Assembly: GCF_015191005.1 (NCBI RefSeq) | Contig: NZ_CP040442.1 | Coordinates: 868,001 to 932,000, forward strand | Reading direction: 5' to 3' | From: Kaistella flava (ex Peng et al. 2021) | Lineage (GTDB): Bacteria > Bacteroidota > Bacteroidia > Flavobacteriales > Weeksellaceae | DNA: 64,000 bases | In this document: positions 36,187 to 46,600 of the stretch, one piece after another | Layout: every line of letters starts with the position of its first letter | Numbering within the stretch: position 1 is the first letter of the stretch | The notes under the pieces: model-generated | Databases searched by the model: none | What the model was told of the DNA's origin: nothing | The model's input: the letters and a program-made list of their open reading frames with translations, nothing else | Program-made: the position numbers and the translations under genes

Positions 36187-37182
36187 ATGCAAACAACAAA
36201 ACAATTGAGACACGACTGGACCAAAGAAGAAATTATTAGCATTTACCATCAACCCTTATTAGAACTGGTTTACCAAGCTGCAACGATCCATCGGGAATGG
36301 CATAAACCTTCGGAAATCCAAGTCTGCACCTTACTTTCTGTAAAAACAGGTGGATGTCCCGAAGATTGTTCCTACTGCGGCCAGGCAGCGCGATATCACA
36401 CCGACATTAAAGTACAGGCACTTTTACCAACAGAAACCGTGATTGCACATGCGCAAAAAGCAAAAGACGGAGGATCTTCCCGTTTCTGTATGGCGGCAGC
36501 TTGGCGTGAAGTACGTAACAACAGAGATTTTGACCGCATCATTGACATGGTAAAAGGCGTAAATGATTTAGGTCTTGAAGTATGTTGTACTCTGGGAATG
36601 CTTACTGAAGAGCAAGCTTTGAGATTACAGGAAGCTGGACTTTATGCCTATAATCACAATTTAGATACTTCGGAAGAATATTACGATGAAATTATTTCTA
36701 CCCGAAAATTTGACAATCGCATCAATACCATCAACAACGTAAGAAAAGCAGGAATCACTGTTTGTTCTGGTGGAATTATCGGTTTAGGTGAAACACATAT
36801 TGACCGAATTTCAATGTTGTTGACTTTGGCTACAATGCCCAAACATCCGGAATCCGTTCCTGTAAATGCACTGGCAAGAGTAAAAGGAACACCTCTTGAA
36901 GATCTTCCAAAAGTGGCTATTTGGGATATGGTAAGAATGATTGCTACTGCACGAATTATTATGCCGGCTTCAGTAGTCCGTTTAAGTGCCGGAAGAATTG
37001 AAATGTCAGAAGAAGAACAAGCTTGGTGTTTTATGGCTGGAGCCAATTCTATTTTTACGGGAGAACGCGAAACCTTACTGGTTACTCCAAATCCTGGTCT
37101 TTCAGAAGATATGGCAATGTTTAACAATTTGGGATTAAAACCGATGATTAAAGAAAAAGAATCTGCATGCACAACAATTTAA
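36187..37182 (+). CDS. bioB: Biotin synthase
   Basis: 331 residues, radical SAM enzyme. The cluster motif is CPEDCSYC with cysteines 57, 61 and 64. Further conserved blocks are [32 protein letters not shown] and RLSAGR. It inserts sulfur into dethiobiotin. Full length. Its last 16 bp overlap bioA. Confidence 0.95.
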   Translation: MQTTKQLRHDWTKEEIISIYHQPLLELVYQAATIHREWHKPSEIQVCTLLSVKTGGCPEDCSYCGQAARYHTDIKVQALLPTETVIAHAQKAKDGGSSRFCMAAAWREVRNNRDFDRIIDMVKGVNDLGLEVCCTLGMLTEEQALRLQEAGLYAYNHNLDTSEEYYDEIISTRKFDNRINTINNVRKAGITVCSGGIIGLGETHIDRISMLLTLATMPKHPESVPVNALARVKGTPLEDLPKVAIWDMVRMIATARIIMPASVVRLSAGRIEMSEEEQAWCFMAGANSIFTGERETLLVTPNPGLSEDMAMFNNLGLKPMIKEKESACTTI

Positions 37183-38435
37183 AAGAAAGAGACAAAGCAG
37201 TAAACTGGCATCCTTATACCCAAATGAAAACTGCCACTGACATCATTCCGATCGTTAGAGGTCAAGGCGCTTATCTTTTTGACGACAAGGGAAATCGATA
37301 CATCGATGCAGTTTCTTCCTGGTGGGTTACGCTTCACGGACACGCTCATCCTTATATTGCACAAAGAGTTTCTGAACAGTTGCATGTTCTGGAGCAGGTA
37401 ATTTTTGCAGGTTTTACGCATGGACCTGCCGTACAACTTTCTGAAAATCTATTAAAGTTATTGCCCGAAAACCAAAATAAAGTTTTCTATACTGACAATG
37501 GCTCTACCGCAATTGAAGTCGCCTTAAAAATGTGTATTCAATACGCCCATAATCAAGGTTTAAAAAAGAACAAGATTTTAGCGTTTAACAATTCTTATCA
37601 TGGCGATACCTTTGGTGCAATGTCAGTCAGCAGTCGTAGTGTTTGGACGCAGCCTTTTGGCGAAATGCTTTTTGAAGTTATTTTTATCGATGTCCCTACA
37701 CAAGACAATCTTCCGGAAATAAAGAAAATCATTGACGAACACCTGGATCAGTTGGCTTGTTTTGTTTATGAACCTCTTGTACAAGGAGCGGCTGGAATGT
37801 TAATGCACGAACCTGAAGATTTGAGTGCCTTAATGACTTACTGCCGTTCAAAGAATCTTCTAATGATTCAGGATGAAATTTTTGTAGGCTTCGGCCGAAC
37901 TGGAAAATTGTTTGCAACAGATTATTTAACGGAAAAACCAGATATCATGTGCTTCTCAAAAGGATTAACTGGTGGCACTTTTCCGTTGGGAATTACAACT
38001 TGTTCAAATGCTATTTTTGATTCTTTTTATTCCGATGATGCGTACAAAACCTTATTTCACGGACATTCTTTTACCGCAAATCCTTTAGCCTGCACCGCTG
38101 CATTAGCCAGTATGGAATTGCTTTTAAGAAAAGAAACCCAGGAAGACATCCAGCGAATTTGCAATGAGCATGAACTATTTGCAAAAGAAATATCTGCACA
38201 TCCCAACATAAAAAATGTCCGACAACGTGGCACTATTCTGGCCCTGGAGCTACAGATTATCCAAGAAACTTCTTATTTCAACAAACAGCATGAACGACTC
38301 TATCCGTATTTTTTAAGTCAGGGGATTATATTACGGCCATTGGGGAATATTCTCTATTTGGTCCCTCCCTACTGTATTTCAACAGCTGATTTAAGATACA
38401 TTTATCAAACCATCATAAAGGCATTGGACTTATAA
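37167..38435 (+). CDS. bioA: DAPA aminotransferase (adenosylmethionine-8-amino-7-oxononanoate transaminase)
   Basis: 422 residues, fold-type I class III aminotransferase. Seen: HPYTQMKTA near the start, [47 protein letters not shown], and the PLP-lysine segment [13 protein letters not shown]. It converts KAPA to DAPA. Last gene of the operon, followed by a terminator. Confidence 0.94.
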   Translation: MHNNLKERDKAVNWHPYTQMKTATDIIPIVRGQGAYLFDDKGNRYIDAVSSWWVTLHGHAHPYIAQRVSEQLHVLEQVIFAGFTHGPAVQLSENLLKLLPENQNKVFYTDNGSTAIEVALKMCIQYAHNQGLKKNKILAFNNSYHGDTFGAMSVSSRSVWTQPFGEMLFEVIFIDVPTQDNLPEIKKIIDEHLDQLACFVYEPLVQGAAGMLMHEPEDLSALMTYCRSKNLLMIQDEIFVGFGRTGKLFATDYLTEKPDIMCFSKGLTGGTFPLGITTCSNAIFDSFYSDDAYKTLFHGHSFTANPLACTAALASMELLLRKETQEDIQRICNEHELFAKEISAHPNIKNVRQRGTILALELQIIQETSYFNKQHERLYPYFLSQGIILRPLGNILYLVPPYCISTADLRYIYQTIIKALDL

Positions 38436-38440
38436 AAATC

Positions 38441-38472
38441 AAAAAGCTATCGATTTCCCGGTAGCTTTTTTT
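38441..38472 (+). terminator. Terminator of the biotin operon
   Basis: AAAAAGCTA (38441-38449) pairs with TAGCTTTTT (38462-38470) around a 12-base loop, followed by T. It also could serve the convergent SDR gene. Confidence 0.8.
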
Positions 38473-38533
38473 GAATTAAATCGTTTTATATTTCATTTCG
38501 GTGGAAGATAGATTTTGCCGAAACCAAAAATTC

Positions 38534-39193
38534 CTATGCTGGTTTATATAAAATTTCCTTTTGATCTTTTTTAATGTAAAGGTTCCAATAAGCTTCAGCG
38601 ATTAAATCGGGATCGAAAAAGGTTCCTGCTTTTACAACACCTCCGATCGTAACGGTTGCGACATGAATACCAAACGGCGACAATTCATCTGCTAAAGTGA
38701 AGGTAAGATTTCGCAACCCCGCTTTACTTATTGAAGCAGAAGCTCTGGATGGAACTGGATTTAAAGCCAACATACCACCTGTAAATAAAATGGTTCCTTT
38801 CTTACGTTCCATCATTTGAGGGATGACTTGCTGAGCACTTATCAAAGCACCTGCAACATTGGCTTTGAAATCGTTCAGTAATTCATTCTGAGTTAAAACA
38901 GAAGGATTATTGATTGAATTAGCGCCTGCATTATATATTAAAACATCCGGATTTCCGTAGGTTGAATTAATTTGATTGAAAGCCGAAATGATAGATTCCG
39001 GGACTGAAGCATCAGCGATAATTCCGTGGGCTTCAATATTTTTCTTCTGAAGTTCAGCAATCTGCAAGTCCAAAGATTCCTGTTTTCTTGAAATAAGAAT
39101 GACCTTAAATCCGTTGGTTCCAAATTTTCTTGCGACACCTGCACTTACTCCTAGCCCGGCTCCTACGATTACTAATAATGATTTGTTTTCCAT
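38534..39193 (-). CDS. SDR-fold protein lacking the catalytic tyrosine
   Basis: 219 residues. Rossmann start VIVGAGLGVSAGVARKFG, cofactor loop ISRKQESL suggesting NADP, ADASVPESI and IYNAGANSI as in classical SDRs. The YxxxK motif is changed: the lysine is in SASISKAGL but the residue four before it is alanine, and the usual catalytic serine position reads TGG. The enzyme is therefore likely not a normal dehydrogenase. Convergent with the biotin operon. Confidence 0.8.
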   Translation of the reverse strand: MENKSLLVIVGAGLGVSAGVARKFGTNGFKVILISRKQESLDLQIAELQKKNIEAHGIIADASVPESIISAFNQINSTYGNPDVLIYNAGANSINNPSVLTQNELLNDFKANVAGALISAQQVIPQMMERKKGTILFTGGMLALNPVPSRASASISKAGLRNLTFTLADELSPFGIHVATVTIGGVVKAGTFFDPDLIAEAYWNLYIKKDQKEILYKPA

Positions 39194-39815
39194 GATTTTA
39201 TTCTTTTAAAATAATTCCATTACAAAGTTAATTCATTCAAAACCATCTCAATTCAAAATGCAGAAAAGATAGAGCATTTATGACCTTTAGTAAATATTTA
39301 AAATTGAAGTTTTTAATCGCAAATCGAAGATTCACTGACTCCTTAAAAAAAAATCAATAAACAATGGAAGTAAAAGTGACAAAAGATAAACTCGAAAAAA
39401 GGCTTTCAAAAGAATGCAAAAAAAAACAATTATTCCATAAACCTTTTGCAATCTTTTTTAGGTAGTTTGTAAAAATAAAACTTTTGTGCCTTTTGTGGTT
39501 AAAAGAAATACAACACATTCAGAATCAGATAATATGCAAATTCTCCCTTTTGCTTTCCTTTATTTCTTAACTTTGAAAGGAACAAAATAACCCGTGGATT
39601 TTCATTAGAAATTTTATAGGGTAAGATATTAAGGTTTTTATCTTCTTATAAAAATCATTAATAAAGGAAATGATCACTCGTTTTTATAACGCTACTACTT
39701 TAAATAAAACCTTTCCAGTTATTCAGAAAAATAATTTTCATGTTTTCATTTAAGCAATGTTATTAATTCGTTGTCTTCTAAATTTTAAATAGTTCACCAA
39801 TAAAACATCAATATT
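39194..39815. other. Intergenic region with dispersed repeat
   Basis: 622 bp with no credible gene. A dispersed CTTTTGTGCCTTTTGTGGTT (39481-39500) is preceded by AAAGAATGCAAAAAAAAACA, and a related combination lies after acnA (42640-42715). The rest is AT-rich and must contain the acnA and SDR promoters; I could not identify a convincing -33/-7 pair. Confidence 0.6.
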
Positions 39816-42602
39816 ATGGAAAAAGATATTTTTCAAGTTAAAAGAAATCTGCAAACCAAAGAGGGGAATTTTAATTATTACAGCCTTCCTGAATTACAAA
39901 GTCAAGGATACAAAATTGATCAATTGCCTTTTTCGATTCGGATTCTTTTAGAAAATACATTGCGTAATTACGATGGTTTTTCGATCACCAAAGAAAATAT
40001 TGAAACACTATTAAATTGGACACCTAAAGGTTCAGACAAAGATATTCCGTTTAAACCAGCCCGGGTTTTAATGCAGGATTTCACCGGAGTTCCGGCGGTT
40101 GTAGATATTGCGGCACTTCGTGCTGAGGTGGCGAGAAAAGGAAAAGATCCAGATACCATCAATCCGCTGGTTCCTGTTGATTTGATTATTGATCACTCGG
40201 TTCAAGTCGATTATTTCGGCACTGAAGAATCCTATTCCCGCAATATGGATGAAGAATACAAACGAAATAAAGAGCGCTACCAGTTTCTAAAATGGGCACA
40301 GAATTCTTTTGATAATTTTAGTGTCGTTCCACCGGGAATGGGTATTTGCCATCAAATCAATCTGGAATATCTTTCCAAAGGCGTCATCGAAAGAAATGGC
40401 GAAGTCTTTCCGGACAGTTTGGTGGGAACAGACAGTCACACGCCGATGGTTAATGGTATTGGCGTCGTTGCCTGGGGAGTTGGAGGTATCGAAGCCGAAG
40501 CCGCGATCCTTGGACAACCACTCTATTTTATTATGCCAGAAGTCATTGGTTTAAAACTGACTGGAAAACTTCCTTTAGGTTCTACCGCCACCGATTTGGT
40601 ATTAACAATTGCCAATCTGCTAAGGAAATTTGGCGTCGTCGGAAAGTTTGTAGAAGTATTTGGTCCCGGTTTATCCAACCTTTCTGTTCCAGATCGGGCG
40701 ACGATTGGAAATATGTCACCGGAATTTGGCTGCACCATTACCTATTTCCCTATTGATGATAAAACGTTGGAGTATATGCGAAAAAGCAACCGCTCCGAAA
40801 CCCAGATTAATTTGGTAGAAACGTATTGTAAAACCAATATGCTTTGGCGGGAGAATGAAGATAAAATAACTTATACTTCTGTACTAGAACTGGACCTTTC
40901 AACCATTGAACCGACTGTGGCAGGCCCAAAACGTCCGCAGGATAAAATACTTTTAAAGGATTTTAAAAATACATTTATCGATTTACTTCATACTTCTTTT
41001 AACCGAAAATATATTCATCCTGAAGATCGGGAAAGTGAATCCTCAATTACCCGTTTTGATAATGAAGGTGGTGATTTACCGGTTCCAAAAGCCGGACAAA
41101 AACCGATGAATGCAGAAATAGAAGCCAAGGATAAAGATGGAATGAAAACCGTCTGGATTACCCGAGGTGATGAAAAGTTCATGCTTTCAGACGGTGCTGT
41201 AGCTATAGCCGCCATCACTTCCTGTACCAATACTTCCAATCCATTTGTGATGATTGGTGCAGGATTAGTCGCCAGAAAAGCCAGAGAACATGGCATTGAT
41301 GTAAAACCCTGGGTGAAAACTTCGCTCGCACCGGGATCAAAAGTGGTGACCGATTATCTCGAAAAAGCAGATTTGATGAAAGATCTGGAAGCTCTTGATT
41401 TCCATTTGGTTGGCTATGGCTGTACGTCGTGTATCGGAAATTCAGGACCTCTTTCTCCAAAAATCTCACAAGCCGTAGACGATTATAATTTGATTGTTTC
41501 CTCGGTATTATCAGGAAACCGAAATTTTGAAGCCAGAATTCATCCACAGGTAAAAATGAATTTTCTAATGTCGCCAATGTTGGTCGTTGCTTATGCAATT
41601 GCTGGTCGCGTTGATATCGATTTAACTACAGAACCTATCAGTTATGATTCTAATCAGGAACCGGTTTATCTGAAAGATATCTGGCCAACTGATGATGAAA
41701 TAAATGAAATATTAAACCGAGTTTTATCTCCAACCGATTTTGCAAAAAACTATGATGAAATTTTTGATGGCAATGAAATCTGGAGAAACCTCGAAGTTCC
41801 GACAGGCAAATTGTATGAATGGGACAAAGACTCCACTTATATTAAAGAAATCCCTTTCTTTCACAATCTTCCAATAGAGACTGAACCTTTACAGGATATT
41901 GAAAATGCCAGAGCTTTATTGGTTTTGGGAGATAGCGTAACAACCGATCATATTTCTCCGGCAGGTGCGTTCAGCGAAACTTCTGCAGCGGGTAAATACC
42001 TTTTAAGCAAAGGTGTAAAAAAAGAAAACTTTAATTCCTACGGATCCCGACGTGGAAATGATGAGGTGATGGTTCGTGGAACTTTTGCCAACGTGAGGAT
42101 CAAAAATAAATTAGCCAAAAAAGAAGGTGGCTTCACTTCTTATTTACCGACTGGGGAAGAAATGACCGTTTATGATGCTTCGGTAAAATACAAAGAAACG
42201 CAAACGCCTTTATTAGTTTTGGCCGGAAAAGAATATGGCAGCGGATCTTCCCGAGACTGGGCAGCAAAAGGCACTTTCCTATTAGGAATAAAAGCAGTGT
42301 TGGCAGAAAGTTACGAGCGTATCCACCGAAGCAATTTAGTCGGATTAGGTGTATTACCTCTGCAATATAAAGAAGGTGACACGGCAGAAAAACTAGGACT
42401 TACCGGGAAAGAAATCTTTTCTATTACAGGAATTGAAACCGATATCAAACCTTTAAAAGAAATTGAGATTACAGCCAAAAATGAAAATGGTAGCGAAATT
42501 AAATTTATGGTTATCGCCCGTTTAGATTCTCTAATTGAAATTGAATATTACAGAAATGGCGGAATCTTACAATATGTATTACGCCAGTTTTTAGAAAAAT
42601 AA
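39816..42602 (+). CDS. acnA: Aconitate hydratase, AcnA/IRP type
   Basis: 928 residues, full length. Iron-sulfur cluster cysteines are in TSCTNTSNP and GYGCTSCIGNSG. Other AcnA blocks: NMDEEYKRNKERYQFLKW, VGTDSHTPMVNGIGV, the swivel domain with LGDSVTTDHISPAG, and YGSGSSRDWAAKG. It interconverts citrate and isocitrate in the TCA cycle. Monocistronic, with dispersed repeats on both sides. Confidence 0.96.
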   Translation: MEKDIFQVKRNLQTKEGNFNYYSLPELQSQGYKIDQLPFSIRILLENTLRNYDGFSITKENIETLLNWTPKGSDKDIPFKPARVLMQDFTGVPAVVDIAALRAEVARKGKDPDTINPLVPVDLIIDHSVQVDYFGTEESYSRNMDEEYKRNKERYQFLKWAQNSFDNFSVVPPGMGICHQINLEYLSKGVIERNGEVFPDSLVGTDSHTPMVNGIGVVAWGVGGIEAEAAILGQPLYFIMPEVIGLKLTGKLPLGSTATDLVLTIANLLRKFGVVGKFVEVFGPGLSNLSVPDRATIGNMSPEFGCTITYFPIDDKTLEYMRKSNRSETQINLVETYCKTNMLWRENEDKITYTSVLELDLSTIEPTVAGPKRPQDKILLKDFKNTFIDLLHTSFNRKYIHPEDRESESSITRFDNEGGDLPVPKAGQKPMNAEIEAKDKDGMKTVWITRGDEKFMLSDGAVAIAAITSCTNTSNPFVMIGAGLVARKAREHGIDVKPWVKTSLAPGSKVVTDYLEKADLMKDLEALDFHLVGYGCTSCIGNSGPLSPKISQAVDDYNLIVSSVLSGNRNFEARIHPQVKMNFLMSPMLVVAYAIAGRVDIDLTTEPISYDSNQEPVYLKDIWPTDDEINEILNRVLSPTDFAKNYDEIFDGNEIWRNLEVPTGKLYEWDKDSTYIKEIPFFHNLPIETEPLQDIENARALLVLGDSVTTDHISPAGAFSETSAAGKYLLSKGVKKENFNSYGSRRGNDEVMVRGTFANVRIKNKLAKKEGGFTSYLPTGEEMTVYDASVKYKETQTPLLVLAGKEYGSGSSRDWAAKGTFLLGIKAVLAESYERIHRSNLVGLGVLPLQYKEGDTAEKLGLTGKEIFSITGIETDIKPLKEIEITAKNENGSEIKFMVIARLDSLIEIEYYRNGGILQYVLRQFLEK

Positions 42603-42691
42603 AAATTTTCAACCGCAAAAGAGGCAAAAGAAAAATGCATAAAAGCAGTTATTCAAAAGGATGCAAAAAGTAAAACTTAGATTCTATAAAA

Positions 42692-42711
42692 CTTTTGTGC
42701 CTTTTGTGGTT
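42692..42711 (+). repeat. Dispersed CTTTTGTG repeat downstream of acnA
   Basis: Identical to the 20-mer at 39481. It sits within a longer related stretch from about 42610 (AAGAGGCAAAAG, GGATGCAAAAAG). Confidence 0.8.
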
Positions 42712-42756
42712 TTCAAAAAATTAGACAATTTATATCATTAACCAAAATAGTATATC

Positions 42757-43098
42757 ATGGAAAATCAAGATTTATATCCAGTAACCACCAACGAGTTGTT
42801 AGATAAAAAAGCGGCATTAGCCCCAAAAAATGTTGAAGCCTGGCGCAACTTCAGCAAAACAGTATTTGAAGCAGGCGCTTTGGATGAAAAAACAAAACAA
42901 CTCATTGCCGTTGCGGTTGCACACGTCACCCAATGTCCATATTGTATAAGATCCCATTCTAAACAGGCGATGCGAAAAGGTGCTTCTAAAGAAGAAATTA
43001 TGGAAGCGATTTGGGTCGCGGCAGAAATGCGTGCCGGAGCGGCTTATGCGCATGCTACTATTGCAATGGATGAAATGGAGAATACTAAAACTCACTGA
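42757..43098 (+). CDS. Carboxymuconolactone decarboxylase-family (AhpD-like) protein
   Basis: 113 residues, helical. The redox motif CPYC with the following IRSHSKQAMRKGAS is the AhpD-type CxxC-x-x-x-H signature. Likely a thiol peroxidase-type or disulfide reductase protein acting on peroxides in the cytoplasm. Single gene; length normal for the family. Confidence 0.87.
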   Translation: MENQDLYPVTTNELLDKKAALAPKNVEAWRNFSKTVFEAGALDEKTKQLIAVAVAHVTQCPYCIRSHSKQAMRKGASKEEIMEAIWVAAEMRAGAAYAHATIAMDEMENTKTH

Positions 43099-43260
43099 CA
43101 AATTCACTTTTAGTAAAACATTAAATATAGAGAGACTGATTATAATGTTCTTTTAAAGATCAATAACATTTTATCATGAACCTTCAAAAAGTTGATCCAC
43201 GACCTATTCCAAAATTATATCCGTTTACAAACGGATATTTTTTATATATTTGATAAACAA

Positions 43261-43617
43261 ATGATTACTATGCAAAACTGTCTGGAATGTGGTGAAAAAA
43301 TTATCGGAAGAAGCGATAAAAAATTCTGCAATGACGGCTGCAGAAATGCCTACAATAATAAGCACAACAAAGATTCATCGAATCTGATGCGCAACATTAA
43401 TAATAGATTGCGCAAAAATCATCGTATTCTTTCTGAACAGAAATTCATTGAAGGAAAAGCCAAAACCACTCGAAATAAGTTAATTTCTGAAGGTTTCGAT
43501 TTCGAATATTTCACCAGTTTAATTGTTTATAAAAATGGGGCAGAATATCGTTTTCTTTATGATATTGGATATAAATTATTAGAGGATGATTGGATATTGC
43601 TCGTAAGGAAGGAATAA
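43261..43617 (+). CDS. Small zinc-ribbon protein
   Basis: 118 residues from the ATG at 43261 (or 115 from 43270). The N-terminus CLECGEKIIGRSDKKFCNDGC gives a four-cysteine zinc site of CxxC and CxxxC type. A basic helix (MRNINNRLRKNHRIL) and a beta-rich C-terminal part follow. Common in flavobacteria as an uncharacterised small protein; nucleic-acid binding is plausible. The frame open upstream lacks ATG. Confidence 0.75.
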   Translation: MITMQNCLECGEKIIGRSDKKFCNDGCRNAYNNKHNKDSSNLMRNINNRLRKNHRILSEQKFIEGKAKTTRNKLISEGFDFEYFTSLIVYKNGAEYRFLYDIGYKLLEDDWILLVRKE

Positions 43618-43627
43618 TTTATCTTTG
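43597..43627 (+). promoter_or_regulatory. Promoter of the first SBBP gene
   Basis: TTG (43597-43599), 20 bp, then TATCTTTG (43620-43627), matching the Bacteroidota consensus. It overlaps the end of the zinc-ribbon gene. The same GAGCATATTT leader follows as at the paralog (50047). Confidence 0.6.
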
Positions 43628-43642
43628 AGCATATTTTATTTA

Positions 43643-46600
43643 ATGAAACAAACTCTACTTTTCTTATTTCTATTTTCTTTTTCAACTACTCTATTTAGTC
43701 AAAAATCCAAAAACAATTCTAATGCCTTTTTTTATGAAAATAAAGGTCAGATTGTTGATCAGGATGGCAAAGAAAATTCTAAAGTGAAATACCTTTTGAA
43801 TATTGGGGGCTTAAATGTTCAACTTAAAAACGAGGGTTTTTCTTATGACGTTTATGACGTTAGAAAAACTTTAATTAAAAGAAAAAAAAGGAAGGAAGAT
43901 AATCTTTCAGTAAAAGATAAACAGCGACCAGAATATGATTTAAAATTTCAGTTTCATCGTGTTGATATTAATTTTGTTGGTGCGAATAGAAATTCACAGA
44001 TCATTGCAGAAGGCAAATCAGAAGATTATGATAATTATTACAATCTTCCTAATAAGCCAGAAGGGGTCGAAAATGTTCACCGTTTTGAAAAGGTTACTTA
44101 CAAAAATCTCTATTCTAATATCGATTTGGTTTTCTTTAAACCTAAAGATACTTTGAAACCGGTGGAATATAATTTCATTGTAAATCCTGGCGGAAAAATA
44201 TCTGATATCCAATTAAAATTCAGTGGCGCCAAAACTAAACTGAAAGACGGAAAACTTTCCATGAACCTTCGTTTTGGAGAAATGCAGGAAAATATTCCGC
44301 ATTCGTGGGAAGAAGAAGGAATTGCTAAAAACACAATTTCTGTTCAGTTTAAAGATTTAGGAAATCAAACATTTGGTTTTGCTTCAGAGAAAAACATTTC
44401 TGATAAAGTGGTCGTTATTGATCCCGTTCCGACCAGAATTTGGGGAAGTTATTTTGGTGGAAATGGCGAGGATTATGGCTTCATAAAAGCTGATAAAAAT
44501 AATAATATTTATGTTTTTGGAACTACTGGAAGTGTTAACAATATCGCTACAACTGGAAGCTATCAAAGTAATTTGGCAGGAGGTAGAGATGCATTCATTT
44601 CAAAAATAAGTAAAGATGGCCAGCGATTTTGGGGAACTTACTATGGAAAACCTTATTTTGATATCACAGGATCTGTTGATTTTGATGACCAGTTTAATGT
44701 TTACACCGCTATTGTATCTCAAAAACCAAATCCCCGATATCCAGGAAATTATTATTATTGGCACCAAAAACTCGTTTTACTAAAACTAAATCCGAATGGT
44801 ATTTTAATATTTAATAAAGAAATTGGTAGTGAAACAGGCAATCCATCTTATAACGCATATGGAGATGAAACAGAAATTAATGACGTTAAAGTATTTAACA
44901 ATAAAGTTTATTTTACCGGTTACACCAGGATTGATGGATTTGGAACACCAGGAACTTTTCAGGCGAATTTAAATTCAGGACAATCTGGTTTTCTATCAAA
45001 ATTCGATGCAGTGACAGGAGATTTAGATTACTTCACCTATATCGGCGGAATCGGTTCGACTTCTTTTTATACTATTTTCAATGCAGACTCTACAGGTATT
45101 GAAATTTTAGGAACAACCAGCACACTCAATTTTCCTATGGTTGATGCTTTTCAAGTTTTAAACAATCAAGGAAGTAACGGCAGTAATGGTCTGTACGTAA
45201 AGTTTTCAGAAGCGGGAAATTTAGTAAAGTCGAGCTATATCGGTGCAAATGAATACTACTATTTTTTAAGTGCTCAAAGATTTGGTGATGAAGTAATGTT
45301 TGGAGCTCGAATGCAAACGAAAAATAAATTTTGCTACTATCTTGTTGACACCTCATTAAAGATCATTAAAGATTACAAGGAAGTAACTGTTTTTAATAAT
45401 GATGGAGATATTTATATTGACCGTCAGCGAAATATTTTCACTTCAGGTCGAGCAAGTCCAAACGATTCATGGGTAAACCAAGTCACTACATCTGGTGCTT
45501 ACATGCCCAAAATCGGACAATACATTTCTGCTTTTTTCACGAAGTACGATTCTAATTTTCAAAAAATTTGGTCGACATTTTACCAGGGTGATGGTGGAAC
45601 CCAAATAGGAATGATCATAAAAGATTATGCCGACAATCTTTATTTTTCGGGAATGTCATCTAACAATAAAACAGGTATCGCAACTCCGGGCACTTTTCAA
45701 CAAGTTGGCGGTCATCCTTCGAATGATATCTTCATCGCAAAGTTTGCAGACTGTGCTTCCAATGTTACAGTATCTTTTGTTCCGACTTGTATTAATCAAA
45801 ACCTTCAACTGAATGCTTCGGGAGGAACGAGCTACGAATGGTTTGGCCCCAACGGTTTTACTTCGACTTTACAAAATCCTATCAGAGTGAATGCACAGGC
45901 GAGTGATTCGGGTGAGTACTTTGTTCGGATTACAGGCGGGCAATCTTGCGGTGGAATATTTTCAGTAATTGTCAACATAGGAAGTCCGACTTTACCGAAT
46001 TTAGATATTCCGAATTTACCCAATATCACTGCTTTCTGTAAGATAACAGTAACTGCAATTCCGACCGCAACAACTGGTTGTGGAACAAAAATTAATGCGA
46101 CTACTACAGATCCGCTTTCGTATAATACTCCTGGAAATTACATTATTCACTGGAATTATGATGATGGAAATGGACATACGCTGAATCAAAACCAAAATGT
46201 AATTGTTCAGGGAGTTGCACTGCCAACTGCCAATGCTACTCAAAATTTCTGTTTAATTGATGCTCCGAAAATTTCAGACATTATAATTTACGGAACAGAT
46301 ATACAATGGTATGATGTAAATAATAATTTACTAAATCCAAATACCATTTTAGTCAATGGAAAAGAATATTTTGCAACTCAAACTTTGAGTGCATGTGAAA
46401 GTGCAAAACAGAAAGTTTTAGTTAACGTTAACAATCCAAATCCGCCAACTGGAAATGCAACTCAGGATTTCTGTTCCGCTCAAAATCCTACAATTTCAAA
46501 TATTATCCTTATTGAACAAAATGTAAAATGGTACGACGGAATTGGAACTCTTTTACCACTAACTACTCCACTCGTTGATGGCAAAACTTATTATGCCACA

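Noticed and set aside
39364..39465. 33-codon lysine-rich frame before acnA
   Set aside because: Related sequence downstream of acnA is part of a dispersed repeat, so it is probably not coding.
43192..43260. N-terminal extension of the zinc-ribbon protein
   Set aside because: It would need a TTG start and is not conserved-looking; ATG at 43261 fits better.
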